From JACOMY01 sp046233115 (lineage in GTDB: Bacteria > Pseudomonadota > Alphaproteobacteria > Kiloniellales > JACOMY01), in assembly GCA_046233115.1 (NCBI GenBank), contig JBJXHM010000017.1:34515-98514 (forward strand): 64,000 nucleotides of DNA. Reading direction: 5' to 3'. The notes under the pieces are model-generated. The model worked only from the letters and a program-made list of their open reading frames with translations, did not search any database and had not been told where the DNA came from. The position numbers and the translations under genes are program-made. Shown piece after piece: positions 60,059 through 64,000 of this stretch (position 1 is its first letter; each line of letters begins with the position of its first letter).

Positions 60059-61489
60059 ATGCCGGAAGCCGCTTCGCAAGCGCAGCTCGATGCGCTGGTG
60101 GTGATTTTCACTGAATTCTACTATTGGCTCACCGTGGCCCTGATGTTCCTCATCCATGTGGGTTTCTGCATGTATGAGGTGGGCGCCTCACGGCGTAAGA
60201 ACATGATGCACACCCTGATGAAGAACACCATGGTGATCCCCTTGGTCACCGTGACCTTCTTCCTCTTCGGCTGGTGGATCTACTTCGCCTTTCCCAACGG
60301 TCCCTTCATCTTTAAGGGAATGGGCCTGATCGACGCGCCCAACGCCGTGCCCTGGTCGGAACTGATGGGCATGCATCTGGGCGGCCCCTCGATCAGCGGC
60401 GCCACCGACACTGACACCAACGCCTTCTGGGCTCGCATCAACGGCGTGTTCTGGGCCGCCTTCCTGCTGTTCTCCTGGACCGCAGCCTCGATCGTCTCCG
60501 GGGCGGTGATCGAACGGATCCGCTCCGGCGCCTTCTGGCTGATCGCGGTCCTGGTCGGCTCCTTCACCTGGATCATCGATGCGGCCTGGGGCTGGCACTA
60601 CGACGGCTGGATGGTGAAGCTCTTGGGCTACCACGACGCCTATGCCTCCGGCGTGATCCATGCGATCGCCGGCGGCGCCGCGCTCGGCGTGCTGGTGCAC
60701 CTGGGACCGCGCATCGGCAAGTTCCGGGCCGATGGCACGCCGCGTAACATCGTGCCGCACAATCCCTGGCTGGTGACCGTCGGTCTCTTCCTGATCTACA
60801 CCGGTTTCTGGGGCTTCTACGTGGCTTGCAACGTGCCGATCATCGATGCGGCTTCGATCGGCTCCTCCGGCGATGCCTTCACCGCGACCACCATCTACCT
60901 GACGCCGACGACGCTGTCGGGCATCACCTTCAACTTCCTGATGTCGCTGTCGGGCGGTCTGATGGCCGGCTACGTCATCTCCAGGGGCGATGCCTTCTGG
61001 ACCTATTCCGCGGGTCTGGCCGGTATCATCTGCGCCTCTGCCGGCAACGACCTCTATCATCCGATCGAGGCCATGTTCGTCGGTGTGGCGGGCGTCGTGA
61101 TCGCCTACAAGCTGCACTTCTGGGTCGAGCGGCGTTTCAAGATCGACGACGCCGTAGGGGCCGTCGCGGTGCACGGCTATGCCGGCTTCGCCGGCCTGGT
61201 GATCGCCGGCTTCCTGCTGTGGGGTCATCCCTCCTCAGGCTTCGAGGGTTACGCCCCGATCACGCCCTGGGGCCAGTTGATCGGCGCGATCATCATGTTC
61301 TGGGTGCTGGGCTTCCTGCCGACCTTCGTGTTGGCGGGCATCCTGAAGGCGACCGGGCTGCTGCGCATCCCCGAGAAGCTGGAACTGGCCGGCCTCGACT
61401 TCGCCGACTATCACGACCGCTACCTCTCCGAAGAGGACGTGGCTGCGGCCGAGCGAGAGGAGGCCCGCCGTCACGGGCTGATCACCTGA
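60059..61489 (+). CDS. Ammonium transporter family protein (Amt/AmtB-like)
   Basis: A 476-aa membrane protein with about 11 transmembrane helices. Amt landmarks are present: the first pore His in YASGVIHAIAGGAALGVLVHLGPR, a second His in VAVHGYAGFAGLVIAGF, and SAGLAGIICASAGNDLYHPIEAMFVGVAGVVIAYK. It is divergent from classical AmtB in several motifs. ATG 60059 follows GGAGGG; an upstream in-frame extension is unlikely. No glnK gene is adjacent. A one-helix protein follows. Confidence 0.88.
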   Translation: MPEAASQAQLDALVVIFTEFYYWLTVALMFLIHVGFCMYEVGASRRKNMMHTLMKNTMVIPLVTVTFFLFGWWIYFAFPNGPFIFKGMGLIDAPNAVPWSELMGMHLGGPSISGATDTDTNAFWARINGVFWAAFLLFSWTAASIVSGAVIERIRSGAFWLIAVLVGSFTWIIDAAWGWHYDGWMVKLLGYHDAYASGVIHAIAGGAALGVLVHLGPRIGKFRADGTPRNIVPHNPWLVTVGLFLIYTGFWGFYVACNVPIIDAASIGSSGDAFTATTIYLTPTTLSGITFNFLMSLSGGLMAGYVISRGDAFWTYSAGLAGIICASAGNDLYHPIEAMFVGVAGVVIAYKLHFWVERRFKIDDAVGAVAVHGYAGFAGLVIAGFLLWGHPSSGFEGYAPITPWGQLIGAIIMFWVLGFLPTFVLAGILKATGLLRIPEKLELAGLDFADYHDRYLSEEDVAAAEREEARRHGLIT

Positions 61490-61560
61490 CCGCCGGGCCC
61501 CGCGGAGCCGGCGCTCTGCGGGGCCTCGCCCCCGGACGATAAGGAAAGAGGAACAACGCA

Positions 61561-61782
61561 ATGAGCACGACACCGGTTGAGAGCTGGGCGGTAGACCTGA
61601 ACACCATCGGGCCGATCTACCCCTTCGTCGGCATCGAGGTCATTTTGGTGATCGCCACGGTCATCTTCTGGATCGGCTGGCACATCATCCAGATTTCCAT
61701 GGAGAACAAGGCCTACGAAGACGACTTGCGCCAACTGCAAGACCCCAAGGCCCTGGAACGCGCCCAGAGGAGCATGCATTAG
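61561..61782 (+). CDS. Small single-pass membrane protein downstream of the Amt-type gene
   Basis: 73 aa: a polar N-terminus (MSTTPVESWAVDLNTIGPIY), one transmembrane helix at about residues 20-44 (VGIEVILVIATVIFWIGWHI) and a charged cytoplasmic tail (ENKAYEDDLRQLQDPKALER). It has a strong AAGGAAAGAGG upstream and lies 71 bp after the transporter, probably co-transcribed. I do not recognise a family; it may be an accessory subunit of the transporter. Confidence 0.75.
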   Translation: MSTTPVESWAVDLNTIGPIYPFVGIEVILVIATVIFWIGWHIIQISMENKAYEDDLRQLQDPKALERAQRSMH

Positions 61783-62094
61783 AAGCAGAATCCGCAACAA
61801 GCGGATCGAATAGGCGGCCCGCATTTTTCCGTCGGGTCCAGATGATACCTAGAGTGGGGCGGATCGGTAGAATCTGTCCGCCCCACCCTATATCCAATTC
61901 TGACGATAGTGGGGTAGATCAGCGGCTTTAGCGCGTATTGCCGCCATTTTTCACAGCGCCGCTGGGGATGGATTCCACCTTTCGGCCGTATGCGATTCAG
62001 GAGGGATCTCTGCGCTCGCTTTGGACTCGAAGCGCGGGTATCATAGGGGTTCGGTAGACCGAACACCGACAAGAACAGATGGGAGGAATAGACG
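61783..62094. other. Intergenic region before the second RTX gene, with a terminator-like hairpin
   Basis: 312 bp without a gene. A 10-bp perfect stem GTGGGGCGGA (61854-61863) / TCCGCCCCAC (61877-61886) with a 13-nt loop lies 72 bp after the small membrane protein gene; no T-run follows. The RTX ribosome-binding site GGGAGGA is at about 62080-62087. No clear promoter was fixed. Confidence 0.5.
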
Positions 62095-64000
62095 ATGGCC
62101 GTCCTCTTCGGAACCAACGGACCCGATGTGCTGACCGGAACCGACATCGGCGATCTGATCGACGGTCTCTCCGGCAACGACACGCTCTACGGCCTCTCCG
62201 GCCAAGACGTCCTGCTGGGACGCAGCGGCTTCGATACGCTCTACGGTGGTGATGGGAATGATTCCCTCGACGGCGGCGACGACAACGACAGCCTCACCGG
62301 AGCCTCCGGCGACGACGAACTGGTCGGTGGCGACGGCAGCGACCAGCTCTATGGGGGCTACGGCGACGACACCCAGTACGGCGGCCTCGGCTACGACGAG
62401 TTGATTGGCGATGTCGGCGATGATGTTCTCTTCGGTGGCTCCGGCAGCGATTATGGCGGGGGCTTCTCCGGCAACGACACGGTCTTCCTCGGGTCGGGCG
62501 GCGAGTTCTTCTTTGACGGTGGCTCCGGCAACGATACGCTTTACGGTGGTTTCGGCATCGACGACTATCTCTCGGGCGGCGCCGGTGACGACCGGGTCTT
62601 CGGTGGTCCAGGTGGCGAGTTCCTGCTCTCCGGCGGCCAGGGCAACGACCGGGTCTATGGTGGCGACGGCGACGAAGGCTTCATGTCCGGCGACGCCGGA
62701 GACGACCGCCTCTACGGTGATTCCGGCAACGATGCCATCAGTGGCGGCAACGATCAGGATACGATCCGGGGCGGCTCCGGGTACGATCAAGTCTACGGTG
62801 ATTCCGGGAACGACATCCTGCTGCTCGAACCGGGTGACATGACGCTCGGCACCTCCTTCCAGGAGCGCTTCTCCGGCGGCACCGGGGTCGATACGCTCTC
62901 GGTGCACTTCCAGGCGACCTACGTGGAGGCCTCGATCTTCACCTCCGGCGTCGACATCACTCTGCTGCACGGAACTTCAGCCAGCGAAAGTTTCAGCGGG
63001 CGTACCGGCTTCGACAGCGTCGTCGGGCTCGGCGGCAACGATACGATCGAGGGCATCGCCGACACGGACCGCATCTCCGGCGGCAACGGGCGCGACAGCC
63101 TCTATGGAAACTCCGGCGTTGACCGCTTGAACGGGGATCTTGGCGACGATTCCCTCTTCGGCGGCTCGTCGGCCGACGTACTCTACGGCGGCACCGGCAG
63201 CGACGACCTGCGCGGCGGCGAGGCCTTGGACTTCCTCTTCGGTGGCAGCGGCGACGATGTGTTGCGCGGCGACGACGGCAACGACAACCTCTACGGCAAC
63301 GACGGTGACGACACGATCCTGGCCGGCGACGGGGATGACTACATCCGTGGCGGTACCGGCAAGGACCAGTTTGTCGGCGGCACCGGCAGCGATACCCTCT
63401 TCGGCGGCAACGAGCGCGACCGACTGAACGGGGCCAGCGGCACCGACACGGCCTACGGCGGGCGCAACAACGACACCTTCGTCGTCGATACCGCGGCCGA
63501 CATCGTGCGCGAGACCATGGCCGGCGGGCCATCGGACGTGGTTCGCTCCAACGCCGGCGACTTCACGCTGGGGACCGGCGGCGACGACTATATCGAGCGC
63601 ATGAACGTCAACAACGGCATCGCCGACGGCAATCTCGGCGGCAACGAGCACGATAACACCCTGGTCGGCAACTCCTTCACCAACAGCCTGTCCGGCTTCT
63701 CCGGCAGCGACATCCTGAATGGTCGCGAAGGCAGCGACAGGGCCTACGGCGGTTCCGGCGACGACACCTTCGTGGTCGACACCACGACCGATGTGGTGTC
63801 GGAGCTGGCCGGCGAAGGCACCGACCTGGTACGGGCCGAGGCGAGCTACACCCTGCCCGACGGTACGGCCACCGCCTTCATCGAGGACCTGCGCCTGCAG
63901 GGCGGCTTCGGCAACATCGACGGCACCGGCAACAGCCTGGACAACACGGTGGAAGGCAACAGCGGCGACAACCGCCTGGCCGGCAACCAGGGTGACGACC
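62095..64000 (+). CDS. RTX calcium-binding repeat protein, N-terminal part (cut by window end)
   Basis: The first 635 codons are visible; the gene runs past the window. It is a paralogue of the RTX protein at 2470-4896: both start MA(I/V)xFGxxGxDxL and share blocks such as SDVVRSNAGDFTLGTGGDDY (VVRSNASDFTVSTGIDG in the other) and SGDDTFVVDTTTDVVSE. Most of the N-terminal region is 9-residue RTX repeats; residues 123-198 are four 19-residue units (GGAGDDRVFGGPGGEFLLS). No enzymatic domain is visible. A strong GGGAGGA site precedes ATG 62095. Probably exported by a type I system encoded elsewhere. Confidence 0.9.
   Translation, partial: MAVLFGTNGPDVLTGTDIGDLIDGLSGNDTLYGLSGQDVLLGRSGFDTLYGGDGNDSLDGGDDNDSLTGASGDDELVGGDGSDQLYGGYGDDTQYGGLGYDELIGDVGDDVLFGGSGSDYGGGFSGNDTVFLGSGGEFFFDGGSGNDTLYGGFGIDDYLSGGAGDDRVFGGPGGEFLLSGGQGNDRVYGGDGDEGFMSGDAGDDRLYGDSGNDAISGGNDQDTIRGGSGYDQVYGDSGNDILLLEPGDMTLGTSFQERFSGGTGVDTLSVHFQATYVEASIFTSGVDITLLHGTSASESFSGRTGFDSVVGLGGNDTIEGIADTDRISGGNGRDSLYGNSGVDRLNGDLGDDSLFGGSSADVLYGGTGSDDLRGGEALDFLFGGSGDDVLRGDDGNDNLYGNDGDDTILAGDGDDYIRGGTGKDQFVGGTGSDTLFGGNERDRLNGASGTDTAYGGRNNDTFVVDTAADIVRETMAGGPSDVVRSNAGDFTLGTGGDDYIERMNVNNGIADGNLGGNEHDNTLVGNSFTNSLSGFSGSDILNGREGSDRAYGGSGDDTFVVDTTTDVVSELAGEGTDLVRAEASYTLPDGTATAFIEDLRLQGGFGNIDGTGNSLDNTVEGNSGDNRLAGNQGDD

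Overview
The window is GC-rich, densely packed bacterial chromosome, most likely from an alphaproteobacterium of the Rhodospirillales/Kiloniellales type. Supporting signs are the mutY / DUF721 / dsbA / smc neighbourhood, an APH-type thrB between ispH and rnhA, a CycM-like membrane-anchored cytochrome c, a yejABEF peptide transporter and three BetI-like repressors. Taxonomy is inferred from gene content only.

Layout. 1-2.3 kb: the end of a dipeptide-type ABC transporter. 2.5-4.9 kb: an RTX (calcium-binding repeat) secreted protein. 5.3-13.1 kb: a 3-hydroxyisobutyrate dehydrogenase-type gene, then a same-strand cluster with a Pot-type (polyamine/opine-like) ABC importer, a 2-oxoglutarate/Fe(II) oxygenase and three BetI-like repressors. 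13.2-20.1 kb: a complete compact type II-C CRISPR-Cas system (34-repeat array, cas2, cas1, 1066-aa cas9, tracrRNA). 20.2-22.9 kb: a Bcr/CflA-type efflux pump and a MarR-controlled DUF1428/VOC gene pair. 23.1-30.7 kb: yejABEF with hisN, and a duplicated di-heme cytochrome c. 30.9-41.9 kb: housekeeping genes (kdsB, pheA, rnhA, thrB, ispH, mutY, DUF721) mixed with a sulfotransferase-like gene, a TetR-controlled IorAB-type molybdenum hydroxylase and a double-CDGSH protein. 42.2-48.0 kb: dsbA, smc, a betainyl-CoA-thioesterase-like gene and a ghrA-type reductase. 48.0-56.8 kb: a GDP-fucose operon (gmd-fcl-manC) ending in a mepA-like gene broken by an amber codon, divergent from a 1327-aa glycosyltransferase with a helical repeat tail. 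56.8-59.5 kb: cobalamin genes (histidine phosphatase, cobS, cobT). 60.0-61.8 kb: an Amt-family transporter plus a one-helix membrane protein. 62.1 kb to the end: a second RTX protein, cut by the window edge.

The richest system is the CRISPR locus. The tracrRNA anti-repeat is a perfect 24-nt complement of repeat positions 11-34 and is followed by a Rho-independent terminator, which fixes crRNA synthesis on the + strand, opposite to the cas genes. Each repeat contains a promoter-like arrangement (TTGGCC, 17 bp, TAAGCT at the very 3' end), as described for the Neisseria II-C system. The first repeat in the transcription direction has decayed only where it would form the crRNA handle and keeps nearly all of the promoter-like part. 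The array therefore looks like a set of self-promoted crRNA units whose old end is upstream and whose likely acquisition end abuts cas2.

Other unusual items are: two copies of a palindromic element whose long stem shows compensatory base changes; an in-frame amber codon at the signal-peptide junction of a mepA-like gene; fifteen consecutive 19-residue (not 18) RTX units; a motif shared by the dehydrogenase and BetI-like regulator promoters; and a probable CTG start for cobS.
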